NCBI GenBank assembly: GCA_905221615.1 | Contig: CAJNDT010005834.1 | Location: 156,460 to 220,459, forward strand | DNA length: 64,000 nucleotides | Direction: 5' to 3' | Source: Symbiodinium sp. CCMP2592 | Lineage: Eukaryota; Sar; Dinophyceae; Suessiales; Symbiodiniaceae | Shown here: positions 1-10,837 of the stretch, piece after piece | Layout: each line of letters starts with the position of its first letter | Position numbering within the stretch: the stretch's first letter is position 1 | Notes under the pieces: generated by a model | Databases searched by the model: none | Seen by the model: only the letters and a program-made list of their open reading frames with translations | What the model was told of the DNA's origin: nothing | Translations under genes and position numbers: made by a program

Positions 1-420
1 ACCCAGGCCCATCGAGGCCACTGCTAGTGATGTTAAAAATTTGATAAATATGATACTCTCGATAGTAAATGATTTCATGGGTGCATCGATCATCCAACCC
101 ATCAATGAAGTAGCTTTCTGGCTAGGGGAGACACCCAGTATTATTGAATATATTATTCAATTTAGGACTGGCTGAGGCCCGGGAAAGAAATACATCATCA
201 GACTATCTCTGTCAGACAGTACAGTACAGGTAACACTAAATTGTGTGGAATACTGCAGCTCACTTCTTCGCAACCCACCAACAGCTTTTCCCGGCCTTGG
301 CCTCATTTGTATCATAACATGTAGATTATACTCACTTGTTTGACTGGGGGAATACGGGACCATCCAGGTTTTAATCTAATATCAATTTATTATTCGCGGG
401 TTGAATTAACAAACCCATCC

Positions 421-548
421 CAAGGGAGTAGTTCTCCAAGTGGGTGTAGTTAAACATTTAAACGGAGTGGTTCTCCAAGTAGCTACAAGGGAGTAGTTCT
501 CCGATCCAATAATAATACAGGGGAGTAGTTCTCCAAGTGGGTGTAGTT
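421..548. repeat. Four short hairpin repeats upstream of an ORF
   Basis: The motif GGAGTAGTTCTCC (stem GGAG/CTCC) occurs at about 425, 490 and 521, with a variant (GGAGTGGTTCTCC) at about 463. Two copies are followed by the same AAGTGGGTGTAGTTA tail. The array sits directly before the ORF at 576, whose body also contains hairpin repeats. Confidence 0.8.
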
Positions 549-575
549 ATTATCCCGAGCCGGGCTGAGTCAGCC

Positions 576-1427
576 ATGGCCTACGAGAGGCGAGTTGAGG
601 ACTGGGTAAAGGCCATCCTGGCGGAGGTCCGCCAGGATGGCCTTGCCTGGATCGAGCTCCGCTGTCAGGAGCAGGTCTTGGATGACCTGCGGGATGCTGG
701 GATCTGGCTGCTGCAGCACCTGCCCAGTTACATTGGGCGCAGTTGCGTCCTGGAGGTGATCGACACGGCCGCCACGCTCTCCGATGCTATTGGGAGCGAT
801 GGATGGGGGCCAGGGGGCAGTGGCCCCCTTCCGCCCCCGGATTCGCGGGTGAAGTTCACCCGAGGAGTTGGTGCAGTGGGGCAGGTGCCCCAGAGCCGGG
901 GAGACAGTTTCTGGGCGACTTGCACCAGAAACACACGCTGGAATGCTTTCCCGGCGACTTACCTGTTGCAGAAGGGCAAGGATGCCATGCACAGGCTCCG
1001 GAAGTTTCTGGAGATGGGAGGCACAGACTGTCGGGCAGCAGTTGCTGCCTGTCTGGCTTTGCTGGAGGATTCCTCCACGATTGCGACCAGTGTGCTTGCG
1101 ATGGCGGTGGAGGATCTCCCTGACGAGGCGCCCGAGGACGAGCAGCAGCAGGGGGAGCAGTCGCTCCGGGAGCAGTCGCTCCGGGAGCAGTCGCTCCGGG
1201 AGCAGTCGCTCCAGCCGTCGTCCTCAGGGGTCCAGCAGGGGGAGCCGTCGCTCCAGGGGGGGCAGTCGCTCCAGCCGTCCTCCTCGTCGTCGGGAGGTTA
1301 TCACAGGCCCACTGAGACGGTGCGAGTCATGGCCCGGATCATGGAGATGGGCAGGGGCTTGTCGTCCCACCCGCGGGGGCAGGGGCCCCCGGTGGTCGTG
1401 GATGTTGACGATGAGGATGAGGACTGA
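576..1427 (+). CDS. Hypothetical protein with EQSLR tandem repeats
   Basis: An open frame of about 283 codons. I chose the ATG at 576 because its neighbourhood (MAYERRVEDWVKAILAEV) reads like a folded N terminus and the frame upstream runs into the hairpin repeats. Residues 1-175 are mixed and partly helical. A 15-bp tandem repeat at about 1155-1213 encodes EQSLR four times, followed by a Ser/Gln-rich stretch and an acidic end (VDVDDEDED). Each 15-bp unit is itself a hairpin (GGAGC-AGTC-GCTCC). I do not recognise the family. It may be a real gene or an ORF kept open by repeat expansion. Confidence 0.4.
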   Translation: MAYERRVEDWVKAILAEVRQDGLAWIELRCQEQVLDDLRDAGIWLLQHLPSYIGRSCVLEVIDTAATLSDAIGSDGWGPGGSGPLPPPDSRVKFTRGVGAVGQVPQSRGDSFWATCTRNTRWNAFPATYLLQKGKDAMHRLRKFLEMGGTDCRAAVAACLALLEDSSTIATSVLAMAVEDLPDEAPEDEQQQGEQSLREQSLREQSLREQSLQPSSSGVQQGEPSLQGGQSLQPSSSSSGGYHRPTETVRVMARIMEMGRGLSSHPRGQGPPVVVDVDDEDED

Positions 1428-1438
1428 GGAGATGGTCA

Positions 1439-1484
1439 GGGACGAGTCGTCCCAGGATGCACAGAGGGACGTGTCGTCCCGGGA
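1439..1484. repeat. Two GGGACG-CGTCCC hairpins after the ORF
   Basis: GGGACGAGTCGTCCC at 1439-1453 and GGGACGTGTCGTCCC at 1466-1480 are near-perfect stem-loops. Both are followed by a GGATGCAC-like tail. They continue the series of compact hairpins seen before and inside the ORF. Confidence 0.75.
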
Positions 1485-1549
1485 TGCACCCGGAGACCCG
1501 GGAACAGGAGGGGGAGTCTCCCTAGTATCTCACTGTAAATAATTATAAT

Positions 1550-3330
1550 AATTAATAAATTTTTAAACAAAAATAATGGTAATTGATATTAAATATCAAA
1601 ACTTGAATGAGACAAAATACTAAGATAACATACTTCCAAGTTCACCAGTCTATGCAGCACAGATCATCTCAGAGAGACTCCCGGACTCCTGGCGAATCAC
1701 TCAAATGAGGGGCCTCGACCAAAATGATCATCAGCCGAGTGAGTGCGAGTGTGTGAGTCTAATTATGAGTCTCATCCGATTCATCTTATAATATAAGACC
1801 CTGCCAGGCCACGACATGTTGGTCATCCACCTGGAACAACAGCTCAGTGGCTTGCCGAAATTTTCATTCGACCTGTCTGTCTGACTGACCTGCATCTCTG
1901 TGCTTAGCTGTCCCTGAGGTCCGGTGGCTGACAGCATCCTCGCGATGGACGGAGTCATCGTCATCCTCGTCTCGTCGTCATTATTCGTCCGTTTCGGTTC
2001 GTCAAGAGTCCTCATAAGCCATCATAACTAACTAACAGACAAACAAACAAGCAAACAAACAAACTAACTAACATTAATATTAACCGCAAATGGGCTTCAG
2101 CATATTATATTCGAGTCCAGGGGGGCTGAGTCCTGGGATATGATTTCATTTAAACAATTTAGGGGTTGAGGACTTAGTCTTAAACTAATTATGAAAATGA
2201 TGCCTCAGGCTGGCTAGGGTTGACGACCTAGGTTGGGCATGTTGGGGGCTAAGGGCTTAGGGGCAGATTGTCCGGTCCTGTCCTCTCTTGGCTTCCTCCT
2301 CTGACTCATGTTTGCTGTTCTGCCTCTACTGCTTACTGCTGCCTGTTTCTGGGATGTTTGTCTTCTATTTGTTTTGCACATTTTGGACTTATATACAGAT
2401 TTCCTTTTTCCTCAGGAACCATCATTGATTTAAAACACTTCGTATTATACCACCCACGAACCAGGTTTTCTCAGATTTATGTTTTGCAGGACTGTTTTTC
2501 TACCAGTTTTAGTTCATTTTGCACACCGTCAGATTCCTAGACCCATCAAAACATGCTTATGTCACTTCCCACGAACTTGTGCTAAATAGCAACATGGTAT
2601 ATTCCCTAACTTCTTGACACGTATGTTCATGCTGAACATGTTGGGCCTTGAAACCGTTTTGCATTTGCGAATGAAAACAGAGAACCTTCTCAGAAGCATG
2701 TTTTCCCAATTTTGCTTCTGAGAAGGGGCGCCGTGTCAGCCCAGCCCCCCCAAAGTTGTCTCATCAAAGCCCACTGGATTTCTCAAGGCCGCAATCCCAG
2801 AGGGTCCAAGAACTCAGATAAGAGGGCTCTAGGTCCCCCAAAACCATTCAGAGTATGGATGTTGGGATCTAAAACCCTACTATTTGGGTACGTGGACGTT
2901 CTGGGAATATTGAACCCACGAAGGAGCCAGAGCTGCATTGGCTCGCAGAGGAAATGATGCACGTGGAGCTGCCGCAAGGCATCTTAATAGCGGATCTAGG
3001 ATTTAGGGCGTCAGGGTTTTAGGTCTAAGGTTTTCAAGTATAGGCCCCTAAATATGGACCCTTAGACCTTTTGAGGGAGTCCTAGGGACCCTTAAGAGTC
3101 TGAGTCTATAAAGGGTATTTACGTTGACTAGGGTTTGGGTGAAGGGTTTGGAGTTTAGGGTTCTTTACACGAACGTAGCTTTCGAACGAGTTTTGTAGGG
3201 TGTCAGCAAGGATTCTTTGGGGTACTAGGGGGGCTTATCTAAAGAGTTTCATAGGGTTTCAGCATCAGGGGCTTGGTGTTTGGGGCTTTGGGTCGGGCGT
3301 TCAGTGTCCGTGGCACTGAGTGAGTCTGGT
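1550..3330. other. No supported gene
   Basis: AT-rich after 1540, with a short AAAC/AAGC tetranucleotide run near 2037-2066. It grades into degenerate TTTAGGG-like DNA from about 2990. No frame looked convincing. Confidence 0.5.
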
Positions 3331-3359
3331 TTCGGGCGGGTGATCTTTGGCCGTTACAC

Positions 3360-3416
3360 ATGGCCGTCATCCTCGCGCAAGACCATGCCCATCAGTGTTG
3401 CTTGAACACCCAGAAA
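3360..3416 (+). CDS. Exon-like stretch
   Basis: Nineteen codons beginning MAVILAQDHAHQCCLNTQ end directly at a GTCTTA donor-like site. Composition is protein-like, but the upstream boundary is unclear. It is one of several + strand exon-like islands in 3.3-8.2 kb. Confidence 0.25.
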
Positions 3417-3602
3417 GTCTTAGGTACCTACATCGTATCAACTAGTCCTTCTAGTCCTTTCTGAGGATTTTGGAGTATAGGGCTTGTGTAAGTAGCCCAC
3501 CAGAGGTACTTTGGATCCCGTGGGGCGTGAAGATGATTTACCCTTGCTGCCCGTTTCCGCCCCCAGCCGTTTCTCTCCTAAAAGCCCCTAAACCTTTATG
3601 GG

Positions 3603-3705
3603 TAGTTGTCAAAACTATGGTCCGTTTTTGGGTCCTTCATATAATACGGCACCTAATGTTTAGGGTACCCAAAAAGGGACCCATTATTTTGGCAACCACT
3701 CATAC
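3603..3705. mobile_element. Palindromic element, family K
   Basis: Inverted arms (GTTGTCAAAACTATGGTCC ... GGGACCCATTATTTTGGCAACCA) enclose a short AT-rich centre. A second copy lies at 37212-37317. Confidence 0.65.
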
Positions 3706-3746
3706 ATATTCCTAAACGCTCTAAACTCTATCTACCCGAAACGAAG

Positions 3747-3800
3747 TATCTTGAATCGCCGCCTTGCCGGCGAGCTCTCAGCCGCTGATTCAAACTCGCC
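3747..3800 (+). CDS. Exon-like stretch with GTAGGT donor
   Basis: The frame reads ILNRRLAGELSAADSNSP and stops at a GTAGGT donor at 3801. An AG acceptor precedes it. Both ends are phase 2. Gene identity is unknown. Confidence 0.3.
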
Positions 3801-4500
3801 GTAGGTCGCGATGTAGTACTGGAGCTTGAGGTTACTATAGGAGCCTCACTAATTACCCATCCTATGTTCGGGGCTCCTTCTTATATAAGTATATTATGAC
3901 AAGCCGCAAAACCCTAGTCTAATTATTAAGGGCCCTTTGTTACACAGCCTCAGACCTATCCTTTCGACATCATCGATCCGTAGCTTTGTCAGGTATGTAC
4001 CCCCTCGACCCCATGTCGGTAGAGTGCAAGACCCTGGACCGCAGCTTGCCTGCAGAGGGCTTCCTTGGTGTGGTTTTGAGTTCAGGATTCAGAGCTTGCA
4101 GCCCAGAATCAAGTTGCGTCAGGTTGGATGTTTTGCATAGTTGCCACTACAATACCACTACTATTGTTTCTGCTTCCTTGTCATACCGATGCTATCATAT
4201 GTGCCAGGGCCCTGCTCTAAGCACTATACAGCTTGAACAAATCGTTGTAGGTCTTCTGTACCAAGCGATGTCATGCGCGTTTTTGAAAGTCCATGTCACG
4301 CTTTCAAACACAGGCGCGGTGTTAGTTTAGGGATTTGGCTATGGTTTCAGGCGTGGTTTTGATTCGATTTGGGGCTGCTCGCCATGGTTTCGGGCGGGGT
4401 GTCATTCGAATTTCGAGTTGCTGCAATTATTTCGGGCGAGATTATATAATTCGAATTTACATGGGCCGGATTGCACAAGGGGGGCTGGAACGTATCCTAA

Positions 4501-4952
4501 CGACGCGACGGTAATTGCCAGTCTTTGGCACGTTGCTTTCCGGCTAGCATTCCCGTCGATCACTGCCACCTTCGGACGGAAATCGTCGGCTACATGACAT
4601 GCAGACACTTGCCGAGTTGTTTGCAGAATGATTTGATAATCATTTCCGGGAGTACCAGAGGGACTGCTCACACATGGCACGCGATGGCTCTTGGGGTGAC
4701 GAGTTATAGTAGAGGGGCCCCAAAACCCTGTCCGCCGGGACGGACAAATGCCTGACTTCCGCGGGATACGTCCCGGGACGTACTGACGTCTTTGACGAAG
4801 GCACTCTCCAAGCTGCGGCTCACTTGCTGATGCGGCCCATTCGCGTCATCAGTGACGTCGAAGACGCTCACCGAGAGTTTACCCACTGCGAAGCCATGGC
4901 TCCTGTGCCTGCTTCTGCGAAACGCCCTAAGGTTGAGCACGGCCGCGCATGA
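4501..4952 (+). pseudogene. Broken OTU-type cysteine protease
   Basis: The first frame carries DGNCQSLAR (4507 on), the DGNC nucleophile motif of OTU deubiquitinases, followed by DHCHLRTEIVGYM as expected for the next helix. The frame then shifts to one with an in-frame TGA where Trp is plausible, and continues through YQRDCSHMARDGSWGDEL, the W-G-D-E motif before the OTU core strand. After about 90 bp of palindromic sequence the frame resumes with GTLQAAAHLLMRPIRVISD. The family role is removal of ubiquitin-like modifiers. I see no C-terminal catalytic His. The break could be decay or unrecognised introns. Assignment rests on motifs read by eye. Confidence 0.5.
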
Positions 4953-5208
4953 TGGTGAACAGTGCAGTCGACTGTCCCTAATACTCCCTGCACGCCATAC
5001 ATCTCCCACCCGAGGATTAAATTCGATGTTAACTTCTCTGGAATGGCTCCCTGTCGCAAAATAGTGAGTTATTGTAATTAGGGGCCTGATTGATTAGAAC
5101 AAGGTTTATTTTTCCAGCAAGGAGCCCAAATGTAATTCTTTAGGCCCCGAAAAAACCCCATTACTGTAGATCCCTTATAGACCCCTTTTTCAGGAAGGCC
5201 CCTACTCA

Positions 5209-5326
5209 AAGGGTCATGGGACTTTCTGACTAGGGTTATAGTTAAGGTCGCTATACATATAAATACTTAGAACCCCAATTAAGGTACTTATAACCTTACT
5301 TACTAGGTCACATGATCCTCCAAGTA
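5209..5326. mobile_element. Palindromic element, family E
   Basis: Starts AAAGGGTCATGGGACTT and ends in AGGTCACATGATCCTCC, with TATAAGTA-type central repeats. Related copies lie at 31449-31547, 39667-39765, 46248-46350, 48353-48474, 58241-58313 and 59298-59435. Confidence 0.7.
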
Positions 5327-5829
5327 GACCCTAAACCCCAAACCCCTATAGATCCCTTATAGAACCCTGTAAGGAACCCCTTGAGGAACCCTTGAAGTTA
5401 CTTTCGGAAACTCCCCTATCCCTAAGGGTCCATAAGTGCCCAAATAGTAGCTAGGGTTTCGAAGTCCAAAACCCATTCAGAGTAATAGCAAATTCGAGTG
5501 TAAGCCGCCAGGCTGGCGGGATCCGGCCCACACGTAACAAAGGATTACCCAGGCATTCTAGATTTCTCTAGCAAAGTCAACCTGAACACCACATCTGAGT
5601 CATCTGAGCAGCAGATCCGAATACTTCAGACCTCCAGTAGTAGAGCAGCTAACCTTTAACCTTTTTGGGGTAGTATAGTTCCTACATAATCCCTAATATC
5701 GCCAAAAAGGTCAACCTTTAGTTCACCATGATACCCGACAAGTAGGACCAATTACGTTTGAACTTGACTTTTTGTGTAAAATTGAACTTCAGCTATACAT
5801 CCCATATACACATACCCTTGACAGAAGTG

Positions 5830-5859
5830 CGTGTGTATATATATATATATATGTATGTA

Positions 5860-5906
<47 letters not shown>
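5830..5906. repeat. TA/TATG microsatellite
   Basis: Near-continuous alternating TA with a TATG interruption. Confidence 0.95.
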
Positions 5907-5908
<2 letters not shown>

Positions 5909-6732
5909 GATTATTTATTTACATATGTAGATATGGATGCATCGTCTGCGTGTGCATTGGTTCTGCCATGGGTGATTTAAGCCATTGTCAGGATTGGCTG
6001 GTGTTTGATTAGAGGGTTCTGTTGTGTTACAATCAGATCTGTTAGTATTTGTGCTCTGAGCTCACAGGGTTTGCAGCTACAGGGTACGAACCCTATAGGG
6101 CTCAACGTGGCCCAAAAGACTTATCAAGCATGATCTATGGTCTTTGGGCCCTGACGGCGTAAAATGTGAGTCTTTGGGGCCTTGGGAGATGTAAGTGTCG
6201 GGTTCTTGGACCCTCCGGTGTGGTCCGAAGAAGAGGACGCTTCCTCCCGCTGAGGCTTCATGTGCCCACATGGTATATACTTAGGCTCTGCAATATATAT
6301 ATAGTTACTTTTGAGGTTGAAGTATATACTAAATAGGGACTCGTACACGAAGCTGTTTATACCCTAACTATCCCAAAGCCCTTATGCATGTACCCGAACC
6401 CCCTTAAACTATTAAAGGAGCCCTACATGTAGGTTCATGGAGCCTTAGGGTCCTGCAAAGTGAGCTATGGCAGGTCGGGATTTGCCACTCGCAAACAGAG
6501 ATTCCTACATTGCTCCTCGAGGGTTCAGCATTTAGGGATCAAGGGTTGGGGTGCACCGGGTTCATAGGGTCTAGATTTAAGGGCTGAGGTTTGCGGAATA
6601 TTCCAAAGAGTTGTTATTAGGAGCAAGGGCACATCTTCAGGCGACATATACAGCTCGAGCTCGTCATTGAGATCATGTCGAGGCATGTGACAACATCCAA
6701 ACTACTTCTAAGGCAGCTCATGATCCTTGAAG

Positions 6733-6800
6733 TATGAGGTAGACCAGCATGAGGTCACAGCCGCTGCCCGCAACCGCCGCCTGCTCTGGCGTTCGCGCAG
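6733..6800 (+). CDS. Exon-like stretch with AG|GT donor
   Basis: Frame YEVDQHEVTAAARNRRLLWR runs from an AG acceptor (CTTGAAG) to a CGCAG|GTCAGC donor at 6801. It enters in phase 0 and leaves in phase 2. An overlapping minus-strand frame is also open, so confidence is limited. Confidence 0.3.
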
Positions 6801-8100
6801 GTCAGCTGATGCTGTTCGTAGCTGTTTGGGCGGGGCGGGGTCAGATTCAGGTTCCAAAGGGCTTAGAGGCTCGAGGGGCTTGGAATGAATTGCAGCATCT
6901 ACTTTACATTGGGAAAGCTCCACAAGATGTACGCCGCTAGCCACAAAATTGGTAGCTATAAGCCCATAGCGCCCTACCCTAGTCCCCGCCAAGCCCTCGG
7001 CCGTAAAGCCCTAAACCCCCCAACCCCTGTAATCCCTAAAGCTTTAAACCACAGAAGCCTTAAATCCTAAAACTCTGAGCCCCCAAGCAGTATAGTCCCT
7101 AAAGCGCTGAACCGCAGAAGCTCCAAATCCTAAAACCCTAAGGCCCCGGGACCTGCGGGAAGGGTGGTGCTACTTGTAGCCTCAAAAGCCTACACTTAAC
7201 AGCAAGCAGGGTTTCCTTCGGTTCACCGAGGAGCAGGCGCATGAGGGCAGGTAGAAGGCGTGAGTTTGTATCATGTCAAGCACAAACATAAATTCGTAAG
7301 TATTGGACTCGAGTAGCCTGAACCCCAAAACCTGGACGCCCAATGTGAAAAGCCCGAATGTAGGAACCTGATTAAGAAACCCTGGGCCTGTAACCCCAAA
7401 ATAGTAGGATTGAAATAAGGAGCCCTAATAAAAGCCCAAAGTTTCTTAATCCGGTTCCTATATTACAACCCGAAACGATCAATCCCTGCACCCGAAGCAG
7501 AAAGCCGCACATATAGCACCCGACAGAGCCCAAGGCTCTTCCAAAGACGCGATGAGAACGATGAGAGCCCAAACAAAACTCCACACCAAACCCGGGTGTA
7601 CGGATCAAGCATATGTTTCTCGTAGGGTGTTCTACCAGGACCCAAATGCCCTTTAATAGAGCCTCTATGGTCCTGAATAGTGGGTTTTGAGGGTTGTGTA
7701 GAGGGTAGTCGGGGGGTTTAGGTACATCTCATCAGGTTGTTGGCCAGAGTTTTAACGGGCTCTTCTTATGGGGATTTTAGTGCTTCGGAGCTTGCACCCT
7801 GACCCTGAACTGCTAACCCAAGACCCGAGCCCGAGACCTCAAACCCAAGAAGGCCAAGAGTGGCCCTCATACTACGGCGGTCGGAACAACTAGGATTAAT
7901 GTCCCATGGCCGTATAGAGTTTGGGGTTTAGGGGGTTTAGGGGGTTTAGGGTTGGGTTCATGGCCTTATGGTCGCTAGTATCAATATAGTTTTGTGTACC
8001 CCGCAACCCTGTTCTACTAGCGCGATGTAATGAGAAAGGCCTTATATGAGAAGTAGGAGTCAGGAAGCATATGAAGGTGTGGGCTTGCCTGTAGGCCAAC
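6801..8100. other. Repeat-rich, no firm gene
   Basis: Telomere-like words, one family I palindrome and unassigned sequence. A possible coding patch near 7800-7890 was not firm enough to list. Confidence 0.4.
7362..7459. mobile_element. Palindromic element, family I
   Basis: Arms GGAACCTGATTAAGAAACC and GTTTCTTAATCCGGTTCC. A sister copy lies at 42767-42862. Confidence 0.7.
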
Positions 8101-8166
8101 ATGTGGGGTAGTTGCAAGAAGCGTTGGCTCAGTCGGGAAGGCCAGCACCCTGCCCGCATGCCCTGA
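8101..8166 (+). CDS. Possible last exon
   Basis: Twenty-one codons plus TGA, starting MWGSCKKRWLSREGQHPA. Protein-like composition and a natural stop, but no linked upstream exon was established. Confidence 0.25.
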   Translation: MWGSCKKRWLSREGQHPARMP

Positions 8167-10333
8167 ACCCTACAAGCCTGACACCTTTGCTAAACACCAG
8201 GGAAAGAGCCCTAAGCAAGCAACTAACGAAAGCTGCGAACTCTGTTTCTCTACAGTGCAAACGGCCCCTAACGCAATCGAACAAGTAATTTAGGGATCAG
8301 AAATTAGAAACAGTATCCCTTATTGGTCCGTATACAAGTATAGTAACCTGACCATAAGACGTAGTCACCCCGCTTTTAATTACTTAGAGCCCCTGACGAG
8401 GCCGTCAGTGAGCTGGCAGGCTGAGACAAGCAAAGGGCTTTCCATGGGCTTTGGAGGGGCATCTAGGGCTTTGTCCAGGGCTTTATAGGATTATCTGTAA
8501 GGGTGGATTATGCATGGGGTTTATGAATTCTACCCAGTAGTATTCTTATCGCATTTTACAAGGTTTGGGTGTTATATATCAGAAGGGAAGTTAAAAGGGA
8601 CGCATGGTGTCCGAGGGTTCACTACAGGGCTTTCGGGATTTCGCGGTTTGGGTGTTTCGGCGCTGCGGGTTTGGATAGGGTTTTCAGGGACCTGGCAGTG
8701 AGGAGTTAGAGCTTAAGGGCTAAGGGGTTATGGGTGGGTTCAGGGGTCAGGTGGTTGGTGATTTTGGCCATTGAGTTGGATAGTCGTTTAACGATAATTA
8801 TTGGGCCTGCTGTGAGAGCCTTCAAGCTACTAGAACGTCCCTCCTCAAATTGCTCGAACCGTACGGTTATGGTACTTGTAAGTCTCTAAAATAACTACTC
8901 ACTAAGTCCCCCGACCCTCCTTATAGAACCCTTATAGACCCCTTTAAAAAACCCTTTATAGAACCCCTATAGATCCCCTTAAGGGTACTTAAGTCCCCCG
9001 ACCCTCCAAGTACAAACCCTGAACGCCTAAATCCTCGCCTCCTCCAGGAGCAAGGGAGGAGGAAGGGGAGGTCTACTTCCATCATCCCTACCAGGAGCTT
9101 CCGCTTCCCAGACCCCCGGGAGGATCCCAAAAGTAGATCCCCTAATGGGGGTTCCTATAAAGTACCCTTAGTAGTATGGGGCCCAAATTAGGGGGTCTAC
9201 TTCCATCATCCCTACCAAGAGCTTCCGCTTGGGGTTGAGATCCCTTTTCGTGCAGGGTTTAGGGTATGGTAGGGTTGAGGGTTTAGGGGTTTAGAGGTTT
9301 AGGGGTTTCGGGGTAGGGTTTAAGGTTTCGGGTTTTCGGGTTTAGGTTCGCAGGGTTTATAAGGTTCTGGGTTGTATGGTTGTGGTCAAGTTTTTGCATC
9401 AGAGTGTTTGCTCATTGTTTTTCGTCGGGAGGACTGGGGTGGGGGGTTCGGGTCGACTTTGGCTCGCTGGTTGGTTTGGGGTTTGCAGCGCTTGTCGCAG
9501 AACATGCCTTTGTCTCGGAGGTTTGAAGGAGCCAGAAAGAGCATGCACATGGGGACACAATACCTGTTATAGTGTCATCTTGTGTTTTTCTATTGAGGGT
9601 TTAGGGTTTGGGTTTCTGTGTATCGTTCTGGTGGAGTAATTACACCACACATGCCGCCAATACTGTGAGCTCTCTTCCTTACTCTTGATCCTGCACCGTC
9701 GTCTACCCTCAACCTGAGCGATATTCAGCAGCAGTGTGCGACAGTTATCCTAAGGTCCTTCACTAAAAAAGCCATGCGGGAGGCCTCGGGCCCTCAACCC
9801 CACAAGCTACCTCTAGTCCCATTGCAGCTCCTTTTTGAGGTTACCTTAGGGTTTGTATTTCCTTTTCGGGGGACACCTTGGGGTTAAGGGTTTAGGGTTT
9901 CGTAGCTCCGTTTTGGGGATACCTTAGGGTTTAGGGTTTTGTAGCTCCTTTTTTAGGAATACCTTAATCAGGGTTTAGGGTTCAGGGTTTTGTAGCTCCT
10001 TTCTTGGGATACCTTATGACAGGAGCCTAAACATGATCTCGGCTGAACCAACAAAGGAACAACAATGGCGACTATAGGTAGACCCTTACATCCAACATTA
10101 AAGTCATATTCCCAAAGGAGGCCTTCGACCCTCGACCCTCTTGTTCAACCCAAAGGAGGTCTGACCCGAAACACCAGAAACCTAGACCCTTGAACCCGAA
10201 TCTCTTCAACGCACAGACCCAGAGGAGGCTTGATCCCCACACCCTACCCAGAGATTCCAATATCACCTAAAAAAATTATTCTGTAAATCATATTAGGGAT
10301 GCTACAATAATTTCAGGTAGACTCCTTGATTAA
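8167..10333. other. Telomere-like and palindromic DNA
   Basis: TTTAGGG-type words dominate 9240-9340 and 9840-10010. Partial family E and family J sequences lie at 8880-9230. No supported gene. Confidence 0.5.
9070..9230. repeat. 37-bp direct repeat flanking a family J element
   Basis: The 37-bp block starting GGTCTACTTCCATCATCC occurs at 9070-9106 and 9194-9230 with one difference. Between them is a family J element whose right arm is replaced by the second copy. Confidence 0.75.
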
Positions 10334-10660
10334 GTTAGCAATGACCATTTCCATTTTCCAACCATGCCCCACCCCCTAGCACCCAAATCATAACAACCTA
10401 TACCTCAACCCCCAATCCACCCAAGACCCATAGGTAGAACCCTTGGAAACCCCACCTGAAGAAGCCAAAACCATAACAACCTATACCCTAACCCTAACCT
10501 CACCAAAATTCCCATAGTAAGATCCACAATATAGAGCCATTAGAAGACCTATAGGCAACCACATAGAAAACCCTCACCCGAAACTCCATACAACAGTATC
10601 CCCATAGAAAATCCCATAACGCCCAGCCCGAAATCCCCAACCTTGAAGGTGGAAATGGTC
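10334..10660 (+). mobile_element. 300-bp TIR element, left copy
   Basis: Begins GTTAGCAATGACCATTTCC and ends GGAAATGGTC, giving a terminal inverted repeat around GACCATTTCC. It is the reverse complement of 29005-29302 along most of its length. No coding capacity, so it is a non-autonomous element or dispersed repeat. Confidence 0.75.
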
Positions 10661-10837
10661 TATCCTAATACTGACAAGATAACAAGAATAACGTTTATGG
10701 ATAAGGTTGCAACGTTCATGAAGGCAGCTGTTTTGGGAGCTATACCTACATCACACTTGTCGGGACGTTCCAGTTCATTCCAGTGCAACGTTCTATGGAG
10801 TCTTGTCTTTGCAGATAGCCTACTTGTCCAAATGACC

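Larger units (their letters stand above)
5060..6730. other. Intergenic or intronic repeats
   Basis: Contains a family E palindrome (5209-5326), degenerate CCCTAAA words and a long TA microsatellite (5830-5906). I see no coding stretch. Confidence 0.5.
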
